64,000 nt of DNA from Prinsepia uniflora (Eukaryota; Streptophyta; Magnoliopsida; Rosales; Rosaceae), in contig CM064873.1 of assembly GCA_032719365.1 (NCBI GenBank), positions 42,943,742-43,007,741 on the forward strand. The letters run 5' to 3'. Made by a program: the position numbers and the translations under genes. The notes under the pieces are model-generated. The model searched no databases and was not told the origin of the DNA. It saw nothing but the letters and a program-made list of their open reading frames with translations. Shown piece after piece: positions 13,854 through 25,904 of the stretch (position 1 is the stretch's first letter; each line of letters begins with the position of its first letter).

Positions 13854-14886
13854 CCAGTAGTAGTAGTAATAACGATAGCTGTATTAAGGATGACAGAAAT
13901 AGAGATGTTCACGCTAGTGGTAACTGTAATTTTATTGTGTACTGAACATTTTGGGAATGTACGTATATTTGAGAGAGGAGTTTTGGGAGGCAGAGAGAAT
14001 AATATTGATTGATATATTACTGTATTGAGATTAAAATAAGAAAATAATACAAATTACAGTAATTAACAAGACATATTTACTCTTCCACCTTTTAGATATT
14101 TCATGTAAGAGTGCTATTTAGTTGAATATCTATATGCTTTGTTAAAATCTTGCTAGAGAATAAAAACCTGTGTTCTGTTAAAATCTTGTTAGGTGACAAA
14201 AACCTTGTGGACAAAAAATAACCGTAGTCAAAAGAAAAAGAAGAGGAACGTTTAGACAAAAAAAAAGTAATGCGTGTGGACACGAAATAGTTGCATAGGA
14301 ATCTTTGGAGGTAGTTGAAGTCGTTTTTGCAAGTCTTTAGGATATGATGCATTAGAGTTGCTAAACCAAAATCTTGCTCGGTGCAAACCAGTGGGAAAAA
14401 CTCGTGGCCAAAGAGAAAAGCTAAGCAAATGCATATCATCGAATCATGGTATTTTCAAGATGCATTTTTAATAGTATGACTATTCCAAAAGTGTGTATTG
14501 TTAGAGCCTAGTTAGGTTACAAAAACCCAATAGAACAAAATAATTCTAGTTGGAGGAAAAAAGAGTACACGATGATCATGTGAGTTTTTTTTATTGGGAT
14601 ATTCAGTATACTCTAGATTCTTGGTATATTTCATAATACTCCCCTTGATCGGGACTCCCCCTGAAAACTACAAACTATGTAGATAAGACAGTCTACGTAA
14701 ACTAATACCTCGCACATATTGCTAGAATGTAGCCTTTGTCAATGACTTGGTGAAAAAGTATGCATGGTTGTCTTGAGATCGGATTGACTCGATCTCAATC
14801 TTTCAATACTCTTGCTGTTGTTGGTGGAAGAAGAATTTCGGTGCAATATGCTTAGTGTTATCTCCTTTAATGAAACCAGTCTGCAT

Positions 14887-15926
14887 CTACTCGATGCAGA
14901 CAACATTATCTTCATAGATAACTGTCAGTTCATTATTAGTGGAATGTAGTCCACAAATATTTTGAATATTCCCCGTAATGGCTTTCAACCATATACATTC
15001 ACGAACTACTCCGTGAAGAGTTAGAATCTCTGCATTATTCGAAGGTGTAGCAGTAAGGGTCTGTTTCGTAGAGCTGTGAGATATTGCGTGTTCCCAATAG
15101 TAAAGACATAACCAGTTTGGCAACGTGCCTTGTGTGGATCTGATAGGTAACCTGCATCTGCATATCTAATAAGACGTGTATCATTCCAAGGACCGAAGGG
15201 GTTTGATTTATTTCTCGATGCTTAGGGATACAATAAGCTAATATTTGTTGTACCTCTGAGGTATCGAAAAACATCTTTTATGTCATTCTAGTGGCAGCGT
15301 GTTGGCGCAGAGCTAAATCTAGTTAGCAAGTTCACATCAAATGAAATGTTCGGTCTAGTGCATTGAGACAAGTGCAATAATGTGTCTACTGCACTTAGAT
15401 ATGGAACTTCTAGTGTCAATATCTATTCGTTATAATCGGCGGGACGAAACAGGTCCATTTTAGGATCTAGACTACGAGCGATCATAGGCGTTGTTAGTTT
15501 TCTCTTTATCCTCATTAAAATTTCTCAACATTTTCTGGATGTAATTTGATTGATGGACTAAAATCCCATATGCACAGTGCTTGAGCTCCAAGCTGAGACA
15601 GAAGCTTGTTCTCCCAAGATCCTTTATTTCAAATTCTAATTTTAGGGTTGTAGCGGTTTTTTGATCTTTTCAGAAGTACAAATCAGATTCATGTTATTGA
15701 CATAAACTGCCACTATAGTAAACCCGGAACTTATTTTTTTAATAAACGCACATGGGTATAATTCATTATTTTCATATTCCATTCTGGTCAAATACTCATT
15801 TAGACTGTTATACCACACCCGTTCAGGTTGTTTTAATCTATATAGTGAACGTCTCAAACAAATGGAGAGCATGCTTCGTGGTGTAGAACTATTTGCATTA
15901 GGTATCTTAAGTTTATTTTCATCCAT
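14887..15926 (-). pseudogene. Copia RT core and RNase H, tandem copy 3
   Basis: Near-identical duplicate of copies 1 and 2 with the same inactivating changes. Like copy 2 it shows AATAAG upstream, so the inner two copies are each other's closest relatives. Confidence 0.88.
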
Positions 15927-16959
15927 CCAGTAGTAGTAGTAATAACGATAGCTGTATTAAGGATGACAGAAATAGAGATGTTCACACTAGTGGTAACTGT
16001 AATTTTATTGTGTACTGAACATTTTGGGAATGTACGTATATTTGAGAGAGGAGTTTTGGGAGGCAGAGAGAATAATATTGATTGATATATTACTGTATTG
16101 AGATTAAAATAATAAAATAATACAAATTACAGTAATTAACAAGACATATTTACTCTTCCACCTTTTAGATATTTCATGTAAGAGTGCTATTTAGTTGAAT
16201 ATCTATATGCTTTGTTAAAATCTTGCTAGAGAATAAAAACCTGTGTTCTGTTAAAATCTTGTTAGGTGACAAAAACCTTGTGGACAAAAAATAACCGTAG
16301 TCAAAAGAAAAAGAAGAGGAACGTTTAGACAAAAAAAAAGTAATGCGTGTGGACACGAAATAGTTGCATAGGAATCTTTGGAGGTAGTTGAAGTCGTTTT
16401 TGCAAGTCTTTAGGATATGATGCATTAGAGTTGCTAAACCAAAATCTTGCTCGGTGCAAACCAGTGGGAAAAACTCGTGGCCAAAGAGAAAAGCTAAGCA
16501 AATGCATATCATCGAATCATAGTATTTTCAAGATGCATTTTTAATAGTATGACTATTCCAAAAGTGTGTATTGTTAGAGCCTAGTTAGGTTACAAAAACC
16601 CAATAGAACAAAATAATTCTAGTTGGAGGAAAAAAGAGTACACGATGATCATGTGAGTTTTTTTTATTGGGATATTCAGTATACTCTAGATTCTTGGTAT
16701 ATTTCATAATACTCCCCTTGATCGGGACTCCCCCTGAAAACTACAAACTATGTAGATAAGACAGTCTACGTAAACTAATACCTCGCACATATTGCTAGAA
16801 TGTAGCCTTTGTCAATGACTTGGTGAAAAAGTATGCATGGTTGTCTTGAGATCGGATTGACTCGATCTCAATCTTTCAATACTCTTGCTGTTGTTGGTGG
16901 AAGAAGAATTTCGGTGCAATATGCTTAGTGTTATCTCCTTTAATGAAACCAGTCTGCAT

Positions 16960-17984
16960 CTACTCGATGCAGACAACATTATCTTCATAGATAACTGTCA
17001 GTTCATTATTAGTGGAATGTAGTCCACAAATATTTTGAATATTCCCCGTAATGGCTTTCAACCATATACATTCACGAACTACTCCGTGAAGAGTTAGAAT
17101 CTCTGCATTATTCGAAGGTGTAGCAGTAAGGGTCTGTTTCGTAGAGCTGTGAGATATTGCGTGTTCCCAATAGTAAAGACATAACCAGTTTGGCAACGTG
17201 CCTTGTGTGGATCTGATAGGTAACCTGCATCTGCATATCTAATAAGACGTGTATCATTCCAAGGACCGAAGGGGTTTGATTTATTTCTCGATGCTTAGGG
17301 ATACAATAAGCTAATATTTGTTGTACCTCTGAGGTATCGAAAAACATCTTTTATGTCATTCTAGTGGCAGCGTGTTGGCGCAGAGCTAAATCTAGTTAGC
17401 AAGTTCACATCAAATGAAATGTTCGGTCTAGTGCATTGAGACAAGTGCAATAATGTGTCTACTGCACTTAGATATGGAACTTCTAGTGTCAATATCTATT
17501 CGTTATAATCGGCGGGACGAAACAGGTCCATTTTAGGATCTAGACTACGAGCGATCATAGGCGTTGTTAGTTTTCTCTTTATCCTCATTAAAATTTCTCA
17601 ACATTTTCTGGATGTAATTTGATTGATGGACTAAAATCCCATATGCACAGTGCTTGAGCTCCAAGCTGAGACAGAAGCTTGTTCTCCCAAGATCCTTTAT
17701 TTCAAATTCTAATTTTAGGGTTGTAGCGGTTTTTTGATCTTTTCAGAAGTACAAATCAGATTCATGTTATTGACATAAACTGCCACTATAGTAAACCCGG
17801 AACTTATTTTTTTAATAAACGCACATGGGTATAATTCATTATTTTCATATTCCATTCTGGTCAAATACTCATTTAGACTGTTATACCACACCCGTTCAGG
17901 TTGTTTTAATCTATATAGTGAACGTCTCAAACAAATGGAGAGCATGCTTCGTGGTGTAGAACTATTTGCATTAGGTATCTTAAG

Positions 17985-17986
<2 letters not shown>
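16960..17986 (-). pseudogene. Copia RT core and RNase H, tandem copy 4 (joined to the rest of RT)
   Basis: The only copy that still continues into the upstream part of the copia element. Its RT frame runs into the (CA)n tract and then towards the RT N-terminus at 18067-18472. It marks the original, unduplicated position of the element. Confidence 0.88.

Positions 17987-18066
<80 letters not shown>
17987..18066. repeat. (CA)40 microsatellite inside copia RT
   Basis: Perfect CA dinucleotide run of about 80 bp. It interrupts the RT reading frame (reads CVCVCV on the - strand) and begins exactly at the right breakpoint of the 2073-bp tandem repeat. Confidence 0.97.
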
Positions 18067-18069
<3 letters not shown>

Positions 18070-18472
18070 CCCCTAGAGATAAGATGTAACCAATCCATAG
18101 GCTACTTACTCAATTTTTTTTTTTGAAAACTAGCAAACTGATAAGGTAGCGGAGCGTTATGACATCCATTATGGGAGAATATGTCTCCTCGTAATTAATC
18201 CCAGGGCGTTGAGCAAAGACTTACACCACTAGACAAGCTTTGAATCTCACAATCTTGTTCTTATTACGCTTACTTACAAATACCTATTTAAATCCTACAG
18301 GTTTAACATGAGGAGGTGTGGGAACTATAAGTCCAAACAACTTCCCTTTTGTCAAGGAATCTAATTCGACTTGAATTACTTCTTTCCATTTTGGCAAATC
18401 TTCTCTACGCTGGAATTCATTAATGGAGCGAGGTTCGATATCATCACTAGTTGTTATTTTGGTAGCTAGCAT
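18067..18472 (-). pseudogene. Copia RT, N-terminal part
   Basis: The - strand frame contains EPRSINEFQRREDLPKWKEV, then SLTKGKLFG and HVKPVGFK, the usual start of a Ty1/copia RT. After a frameshift comes QRPGINYEETYSPIMDV (about 18240-18150), the conserved GIDYEETYSPV motif. It carries frameshifts and the CA insertion. Confidence 0.85.
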
Positions 18473-19344
18473 GAATAAAAATATATATTTGATAATAATA
18501 TCGTTCTGATTTCATATCTCACCTAAGCGTGCATAATTTACCAAGATCTCTCTACCCTGGGGAGTGGGTTCGAACATTGAAGCGTCCCTCAACGTTGTCT
18601 CTTCTAGGACAAGCCCATAATTCGAAATTATCTCATGAGATGGGTCAGTTGATATTAAGATATCTAAGGGATTCAATTGTGTAACAACCCAGACTTTCGC
18701 CGATGATAAAATCACAAAAGTCAAATAAAATGGACCATTTTGCCATTGGAATTAAAGATTGACTCTTTGGTCAAAGTCAAAGGGTTGATTTTTTTCCAGA
18801 CGGGACCAGGGCCTGGGTGTACTATTCTAGTGTATTCGGGTGAGAACTTGTCAAATTGTGCCAAATTTATTCTTTCCGAGTATGAGAATCCTTCAAATTT
18901 ATAAGTCTATGTCATTTCTGCATAGGGACATATGGCTGGTTAGCCACCATAGTCGTACCTCGTCCATTTGGAACGACTCGTCCATCTGGGACAACGCACT
19001 TTATGGGGACGTCTATCCTTGTAGACACATTTTCAGTAGGTATATGTGATATCATCACTTTAACTAGATCATAAAAAATGTCTAGCATAGAATTAGCCAC
19101 ACTATGTGGATCTAGAATTCTTTGCATTTCGTTGTCACTTTCTGCGGTATGAGAATCAAAATGAGACATAGTGCGGATATTCTACATCAATTTACGCTGT
19201 TCTTCATGAACAGTGACGTTCTTATCTCCATTTAATGGCGGGAAGACTATCACATCAAAGTGACTATTTGACAATCTAGTGGTAATGAGATCACCTGCCA
19301 AGGGCTCTAAATAGTATATAATGAAGGGAGGTTCATAATTGACA
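18473..19344 (-). pseudogene. Copia integrase C-terminus and IN-RT linker (split by S1)
   Basis: Segments such as YYLEPLAGDLITTRLSNSHF and VFPPLNGDKNV (19344-19200), ARILDPHSVA-like and HIPTENVSTRIDVPI (about 19150-18960), then STDPSHEIISNYG and PTPQGREILVNYARLGEI (18679-18512). These match the region between the integrase core and RT in plant copia elements. S1 splits it at 18680 and S2 caps it at 19350. Stops are present. Confidence 0.8.
18680..18853 (+). mobile_element. S1: 174-bp miniature LTR, TSD AATTG
   Basis: Starts TGTAACAACCCAGAC and ends GAGAACTTGTCA. It is flanked by perfect 5-bp repeats AATTG at 18675-18679 and 18854-18858. It keeps the first ~110 bp of the family (GACCATTTTGCC-like, then TTGAC/GTCAAAG) and a trace of the end block (CAGACGGGACCAGGG), but lacks the whole middle. 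Inserted in the copia IN-RT linker. Either a mobilised internally deleted LTR or a solo LTR deleted after insertion. Confidence 0.82.
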
Positions 19345-20816
19345 TATATTGTGACGACCCGGAAATTCGAAAAAGGAAAAATTGGAAAGAAATGACGATT
19401 TTGCCCTTGGTTTTGAGGGCTGAAAGTTGACTTTTTGATCGAGACCTTGTTTGGACTTTCCGGAAGGACCGTTGGATAGGTCTCGAGACGCTGAATCCGT
19501 AGACAAGCGACATGCGTAAATCGGAGTTCGGACGTGAAAATTACGGGTCTAGAATTGTGGGGGGTATTAGGGTCATTATGTGTGCAGGGTAAAATGGTAA
19601 TTTGACTAGTATTGGCTGATTCAGCCATGTTAGTGATGTATTAAGATGAGTTAAGGACACCTGTGCCTGCTAACTTGGATGAGTATTCATCACCTGGTGA
19701 CATCTGTCACTTGCTTATGCCAATTAGTGGCACACAATAGAAAGAGGTGGGAGATCTGTGCTGGAATTGAACCGTGTGTGTGTTTTTTCCTTAAAAAAAA
19801 CAGAGGATGGGTATAATTGATGCAAGGCAACCAGCAATTCCCAAAACTGAAACTGTGAGACTCCATTTCAAATTGAGAGTGTGATATTGTGAGGAAATAG
19901 AGAAGAAAAAGGGAAGGAAAACCCAGAAAAAATCGAAACCCACCCGTAAACCTTGAATTGATGACTTAGGATCGAATTTTGAATTGGACGATCAATTGAT
20001 GGAAACAAAGACGAGGATGAGCTTCTAGAGGTCTAAACGAGTCGAGTGGGATTGAAAGTGAAGGAAATGGTGAAGAAATGAGCCCAGACGACACTTGTAT
20101 TTAGTTTCGGAAATCCCAGTTGGGTTGGAATGGTTAGACTGAATGAAGGTTGAAATTGAGATTGGAAACATCTTTAAATGAAGCCTGCAAAGCTTCTGAG
20201 TGAGTCAATTTGAAGGAATCGCTGAGAATTGACAGGATCAAACGATGAACACCGTTCGAATTGTCATGGTTAGTTGACTACCTTCAAGGTAAGGAATGAT
20301 GTAATTGATTTTATAGACCTTTAATTAAGGTTAAACCGATATGATTAGATAAATTAATTGAAGAAATCGAGTGGAAATTAACAGGGATTGAATCGGGTTA
20401 GCACGCGGATTGCATGATCCGTTTATCAGTTAAACGGGTGGGAGAGACGACTGTAGTAGGGTACTGTAGCACGCTAGTGGGTTTCACGCGCAGTCACTCA
20501 CGGTGGCGCGTGAGGCGTAGGCATGATTCCCGAGGTGAGTTCAACATGACTTTTATTCTATGCAATGTAAAGAAACATTTTGACGTTGGTTTCGAGTCGA
20601 TCGGACACCCTTTCGATAGTGTTTTGAGGGTCTGAAGGTTTATATCACGTTTTTAATTCGTAATTAATTCCCAGAAAAATATGAGAAATTAATATGATGT
20701 TAATTAAGTCATTAGTGACCCTAAATAATGATTTTGAACAGGATTCGAGATTCTTGGAAAGTACCAGAAATTACGGAAACGCGTGCAGCTCGGAAAGCGA
20801 GCAGTTTGGACGGTGT

Positions 20817-21706
20817 GTGAGTGAACGTTTGTTTTATAAACTGATATGCATGCATAGTTAAATTTTTTACATGATTTATGGCATGATTTGATTTGCAATG
20901 ATTTCTTGATGATTTGATACAATTATTACTGGATTTAATGATTATTTTAATCAGTGTTTTAGGCACGTTTTACAAGGAAAGTACAATTGATGATTTTGGG
21001 CTAGGCCCGGGATTTTAAATGGAGTTTTGACTTGGATTGTGAGTTAAAGATGATTTTATGGAATTAAATGGTTTTCGGATATGATTTTACGGATTTACGT
21101 GCATTGAATTATTTAATGATTTTCCAGATTTACGAGAAATGAGATTTGGGCTTGAGACCCCGTGATAAATAGTTTTGACGTGGTTTTAATGATGATTTTG
21201 AAATAAAGATTTTTGATTTTGTATTTATGTTCAGTGCCCCCAGATGTGTAATTCCTGGGTAGACTTCGAATGTGTAATTCCCGAAGTGAATCCGGATGTG
21301 TAATTCCCTGGAGGGACTCCAGATGCGTAATTCCCGGAGTGACCGAATGTGTAATTCCCCGTGAGGCTGTACATGTAATTCCCAGCAGGGCTGGACGTGT
21401 AATTCCTAGTAGGATGATAACTCTAGATGTGTAATTCCCAGAGGACCCTCAGATGTGTAATTCCCGAGTTATGTGCTTTATTTTATGATAAAATGGTTTA
21501 TGAAATGATTCATACGTTTGGCTTGAGATCCGGGATTTGATACTTTTCATGTGATTTGACTGGAAAGCCGATGATTGTTATTCATATGTTGATTCTATGC
21601 ATGCATGGTTTGATAAACTGGAAGGTAAATGATGTATTTTGAAATGTGTTTTAAATGAAATTATTTTTGTCCACTCACACCTTTCCTGTTTTGATGACCC
21701 TACAAG
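20817..21706 (+). promoter_or_regulatory. S2 paired-end intron-like segment
   Basis: Begins GTGAGTGAAC (20817-20826). Near its end is GTCCACTCAC (21669-21678), a 9/10 reverse complement, then a pyrimidine stretch CCTTTCCTGTTTTGATGACC and AG at 21705-21706. The ends resemble a GT-AG intron of about 890 nt. Splicing is inferred, not shown. Confidence 0.45.
21236..21472. repeat. S2 minisatellite (GATGTGTAATTCCCGGAG-like)
   Basis: About nine irregular units of ~20-28 bp built on GATGTGTAATTCCC. Lies in the segment between the paired 10-mers of S2. Not a CRISPR: there are no uniform repeats or unique equal-length spacers. Confidence 0.9.
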
Positions 21707-21882
21707 TTGTGGTACGACGTTCGGGGCTGATCAAGAGGCGGAGACATGAGCGAAAATTAGTGCAGTTATCCCTTGTCTGACAGGTGTTGAAGGGTAGTTT
21801 CGGGACTTCAGTTGACTTGTCAGACGGGAGCAGGACCCGACACGATTATCAAAGTCCAATTGGGACGGGTCCTGCCATATAT

Positions 21883-23011
21883 GATCCTTCTGTGCTGAGG
21901 TTTCATTTTTGTATGTTATGGCGCAATTGGCACATAAACTGCACGCTCGAAAAGGCGTAAGTGTGCAACATCAAGTTCGTTCACAATCACCAGTTGTAAC
22001 ACGGAATAGGGTTGAGTGGCAGTGGGCCACAACTAAACCAACATGGCTGCACGCAAAATTACATAGCCCTATGCAAAAATTGGGATGTTGGTGCACATAA
22101 CAAATGTCAATGCAATCATTTGAAATCATTTGATGAATGCTTCAGCGAGACCATTCTAAGCATGAACATGTGCAACCGAATGTTCAACATCAATCACAAC
22201 AAACATGCAATAATCAACGAATAATTTCAATAAATTCGTCGACATTATCAAGTCTTATAGAGTGTATAGGATAATCACCAGTTCGTTCATAAACTGCACG
22301 CTCAAAAAGGCGTAAGTGTGCAACATCAAGTTCGTTCACAATCACCAGTTGTAACACGAAATAGGGTTGAGTGGCAGTGGGCCACAACTAAACCAACATG
22401 GCTGCACGCAAAATTACATAGCCCTATGCAAAAATTGGGATGTTGGTGCACATAACAAATGTCAATGCAATCATTTGAAATCATTTGATGAATGCTTCCG
22501 CGAGACCATTCTAAGCATGAACATGTGCAACCGAATGTTCAACATCAATCACAACGAACATGCAATAATCAGCGAATAATTTCAATAAATTCGTCGACAT
22601 TATCAAGTCTTATAGAGTGTATAGGATAATCCAGGTAATGGGCCCTCAATTTAATGATTTGGGCAATGAGTTAAGAAAATGATGCAGAAGTTTGGAGCTT
22701 GGTACTCATAACCAAAGTCAGTGCAATCATTTGCAATTATTTTAATGAATGCTTTTACGAGACCATTCTGGGTATGAGTATGAGCAATTGGATGTTCAAC
22801 ATCAATCCCAAGGGACATGTAATAATCTTTGAATGATTTCGATGTACGGTATTATCAAGTCTTATGGAGTGCATAGGAAAATCCGGGTGATGGACGCTCA
22901 ATTTAGTGATTTGGGCGAGGAGTTTAGCACATGCAACATTGCATATGGACCATAGTGTCATATGTGACTATCTTATCGATGCATCAACCAAAGTCATGAA
23001 ATATTTTAATG
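21883..23011 (-). pseudogene. Copia integrase core, with duplicated segments
   Basis: On the - strand from 23011: YFMTLVDAS, then CNVACAKLLAQITKL, HSIRLDN (DDE Asp region), IDVEHPIAHTHTQNG. The same DYPIHSIRLDN to NGLAEAF segment then recurs twice (about 22631-22277 and 22276-21922). The sequence finally reaches HLRLFERAVYVPIAP-like text at 21960-21900. Copia integrase with many stops and frameshifts. Its upstream half continues at 56892, across element C. Confidence 0.85.
21922..22631. repeat. 355-bp tandem duplication in copia integrase
   Basis: CATAAACTGCACGCTC at 21933 recurs at 22288, and GTGTATAGGATAATC ends both units (22276, 22631). The units are nearly identical. The join carries a short filler (ACCAGTTCGTT) that matches text inside the unit, as in template-switch repair. 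A third, older copy of the same integrase segment follows at about 22650-22880. Confidence 0.93.
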
Positions 23012-25904
23012 GTCCGCGACAGGAGCCCTCCAAAGAACCCTTTATATGCTTGCTTAGTCCTGTTCATCTCAAACAGGCGAACCACAATTTTTTCGAATTT
23101 ACCACTAACCCGTGTTCGACAAATGATTCACGAATTTGATCTTCTCGTTATTCCTTCGCTTCTCGTTTAGCCCCGATCCTCATGCAACGGTCTAAAGGGT
23201 CATTAAAAACATAGAAATGTGTGAGTGGACAAGCATAAATATTTTAAAAACACAATTATTGTGAAAACAATAGTTACCCTCCATTTCTAATCCATGCATC
23301 TAATAAATTAAAGAATCGAATAAACAAAATTTTTCCTAAAATAATTAGTTAGAAAGCCGCTTAAGCACAAACATCTGTAAGTCAACCAATATAAGTAAAT
23401 CCAATTCATACTAGAATATCAAATCACAATTAGCCATAACAAAGTACAGCCAATCGAGTTAAGTCTGGGAACTACACGTAGCATGACGTGAACCAAAGGT
23501 TCCTCAACTTAACCCTTTTTGTAGTTGTAGTAGTTTGGAAAATAAGGGATCATTCAAGCAGGGGATTAAGGGTACCATTCTTTTGTTTGTTTGAAAACTT
23601 AATTAAAAGATGATTAGAGGGGAGTTTGAAAACGTTGAGTTGTTACAATGTAGAAAACTTGATTGGTTTTGAGTTGATTGGAAGAGAACTTTAGTTAAGA
23701 GCACGTTTTATTCACCACTAAGTCCTTTACCTTATCCAATTACCTTTCCATCTACTTCTTTTACTAAGTTATGTTGCCTTCCATCTAGAATAGACCATGA
23801 TCATATAAATCGATCCTAACACCTTACTAATATACCTTAGTTTAATAGCGCATTAAAACCAAGGAATTCTTTTAACTTTGAGAAAACAATTTTCAAGCAA
23901 GATTTTATCATTAAGCCTTTTAAGATTGATTGAAGAATAAGTCTCAAGTAACTCTTATTGACTTACTTTGACGTGATTAGGATCTTGAAAATCTCTTGCT
24001 ACTCACAAACATAAGATCAAACATGTCATATGTAACAACCCGTTCCGAGAATTGGGATTAGTAGAGTGATTAAGGTGCGATTAGTAAGGTTAATCAGGGG
24101 CTAGGTGGTCCCGAGGGGTCCGGGAACCTAGAATGACGATTTTGCCCCTGGGTCGGGCAGAAATGTTGACTTTTATTTCGGGTGGTCAAATGGGAGTTGA
24201 CCAGTGACCAGGACGTAGTTGAGGACGTCACGAATCCGTAGGCAGGTGGCACGCCCGATTCCGACATCCGAGGAGGAAGTTGTGATGTTCGGAAGGTTGA
24301 GGGCATAACCGTAATTTTGGAAAAATAGGGGAAAAAGTTGACTTTTTGAATAATCGAGTTTTGGTAGGTTGACCTAGGATGGTTAGATAGATTCCGTCGT
24401 CCTGAGTTCGATGACAGGCGGCACGTATTCATCGGACTTACGAGGTGAAAGTTACGGGTCTAGGAAGTTTTGGTAAAACCGTAAAAATGTGTTAACCATA
24501 AGGGTATTTTAGTCTTTTTGGGTTTATGGGGATTTGTGCAGAGAGAGAAGGAATGGACGGCTGGGAGTTAATCAGGTGAGATAAGGATGGATGGGATGGT
24601 GACATGTGGCAAGTGTGTAGTGGGTTCTGGGGGATTCTAAGGTGTGTGCACGGTTCTATTTTTGGAGTGTACCCGTGCCCGTGTTCGTGTTTGTGCGCAG
24701 AAGGAAACAGAAAACAGAGGGAGATCGTGAAGGAAATTGAGGGTGGTGGTGTGAGTGTTGATGAATTGTGAGTGTGTGAGGGTGATCAGAGAGTGAGAGG
24801 GAAGCAGTGAGAGAGGTTGACGGTGTGGTGGTTGTGTGTGAAGGTGTCCAGAGCTGCGGGGAAAACCAGGGGTAAAAGCAGGGAGGTTGTGAGGATTGTG
24901 GCGGTGGCGGCCGTGTACGGGGCAATTGGGACCGTGGTGGTGTCGTGCGGGTTGCGAGGAGTCAGCCACTACCAGCAGAGCTCACGACGGCGACAGGTTG
25001 CAGGTAATTTCTATTGCCCCGTGTTTATGCTCTGTTTTGGCCGTGAACTTCAAGTCGGAAGTTGTGGCCTGAGAGGTTGAATCGAAGAGTCTAGGGGAGT
25101 TTAGGGAGTTTAGTTGAGTCCAGGGCGTCATTTGGTTGAGCTGCCGTGACGGGAGGTGCACGGTGGAGGTTGGTACGACGGAGGGACTCTGTGTGCCCTG
25201 TTTTCCCGTTTTGGTTCAAACCAAGAGTCGTGATCCTAGAGACTGAGTCGAAGGTCTAGGAGAGTCGGGTTAGGTTCCTTGAGGTTCTAGGAACCGTCTG
25301 GTCTTGCCACCGTGAAGGGAGGTTACCTGGGTGGCCGGATCGTGAAACAGAGTTTGGGGAGGTTTGATTTCGAGCTTGAGACGACGGGTAGGAGGCTGTG
25401 TCGAAGTGATTGGAGGATGGGGATGCTTAGAGTAAGGTTGGACGAAGCTTTAGGTGAAGAAAGGGAAGGAAATCGTGCAGGCACGGCGGAGAACCGTTGA
25501 CGCCGGTTCAGCTGTAGCCTACTGTGTTGAACCGGGTCGACGTGAGGTTGAAGGTGCACTGTAGCTGGCGCGTGGGGCCACGCGCAGCCACTTTGGGCGG
25601 CGCGTGGAGGCGCGTGCGGCGGTTCTGGGAGAAACGGTCAACATAGTTTTTGGTCTAGGAGTTGTTGTGAGTTCAATGGAGTTGGTTTCGAGTCAATCGG
25701 AAGTCGTTTGAGTGTAGTTCCGCGAGGGTGCTTGTGTAGGGTCCCGGGGTTTTAAGTCTTTGGTCCGGGGATTTTTGAGGGCTTTTAGGTGAGTGTTCGT
25801 AGACGTGTTAGTGACGTAATTTGACGGTGTTTGACAGGATCGGGATTTCCCGAGGGAGCCGAGGAACGGGCTGGACGTTCGGGACGCGAGTAGGGCTCAG
25901 TACT

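Larger units (their letters stand above)
9695..17986. repeat. 2073-bp tandem repeat, four copies
   Basis: Units 9695-11767, 11768-13840, 13841-15913 and 15914-17986. Each contains about 240 bp of gene 3' flank (starting near CATCCATCCAGTAGTAG) and then the 3' end of a - strand copia element (LTR/PPT, RNase H, RT core). Copies differ by only a few bases. For example, AATAAT in copies 1 and 4 is AATAAG in copies 2 and 3, and copy 1 has GGACTGAAGG where the others have GGACCGAAGG. The left breakpoint is in gene flank and the right one in copia RT, immediately before a (CA)n tract, with about 2 bp (TT) of microhomology. Confidence 0.95.
19350..21877 (+). mobile_element. S2: solo gypsy-type LTR, 2528 bp, TSD TATAT
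   Basis: Starts TGTGACGACCCGG and ends GGGACGGGTCCTGCCA. TSD TATAT at 19345-19349 and 21878-21882. Removing the LTR and one TSD rejoins the copia integrase frame (KPQHRRI side at 21883+ with YVNYEPP at 19345-), which confirms the boundaries. It contains TTGAC motifs, a GCGCGTG block (20469-20517), the GTGAGTGAAC/GTCCACTCAC pair and a minisatellite. No internal coding region or second LTR, hence solo. Confidence 0.95.

Noticed and set aside
17935..18126. Open frame through the CA tract (HTHTHT / CVCVCV)
   Set aside because: Produced by the dinucleotide repeat; part of a decayed copia RT.
21236..21472. CRISPR-like repeat pattern
   Set aside because: Irregular minisatellite in a plant LTR; no constant repeat or spacer length and a eukaryotic context.
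23018..23110. Reading of 23018-23110 as integrase (KGFFGGLL-like)
   Set aside because: Coincidence: the true copia continuation is at 56892 (IQGDICGPIQPPYG), and 23017 starts the C1 LTR (CGACAGG).
24637..25559. Several 60-110 codon frames in the array LTRs (both strands)
   Set aside because: Low-complexity His/Pro/Thr or Arg-rich translations inside an LTR; no family match and no conservation in related LTRs.
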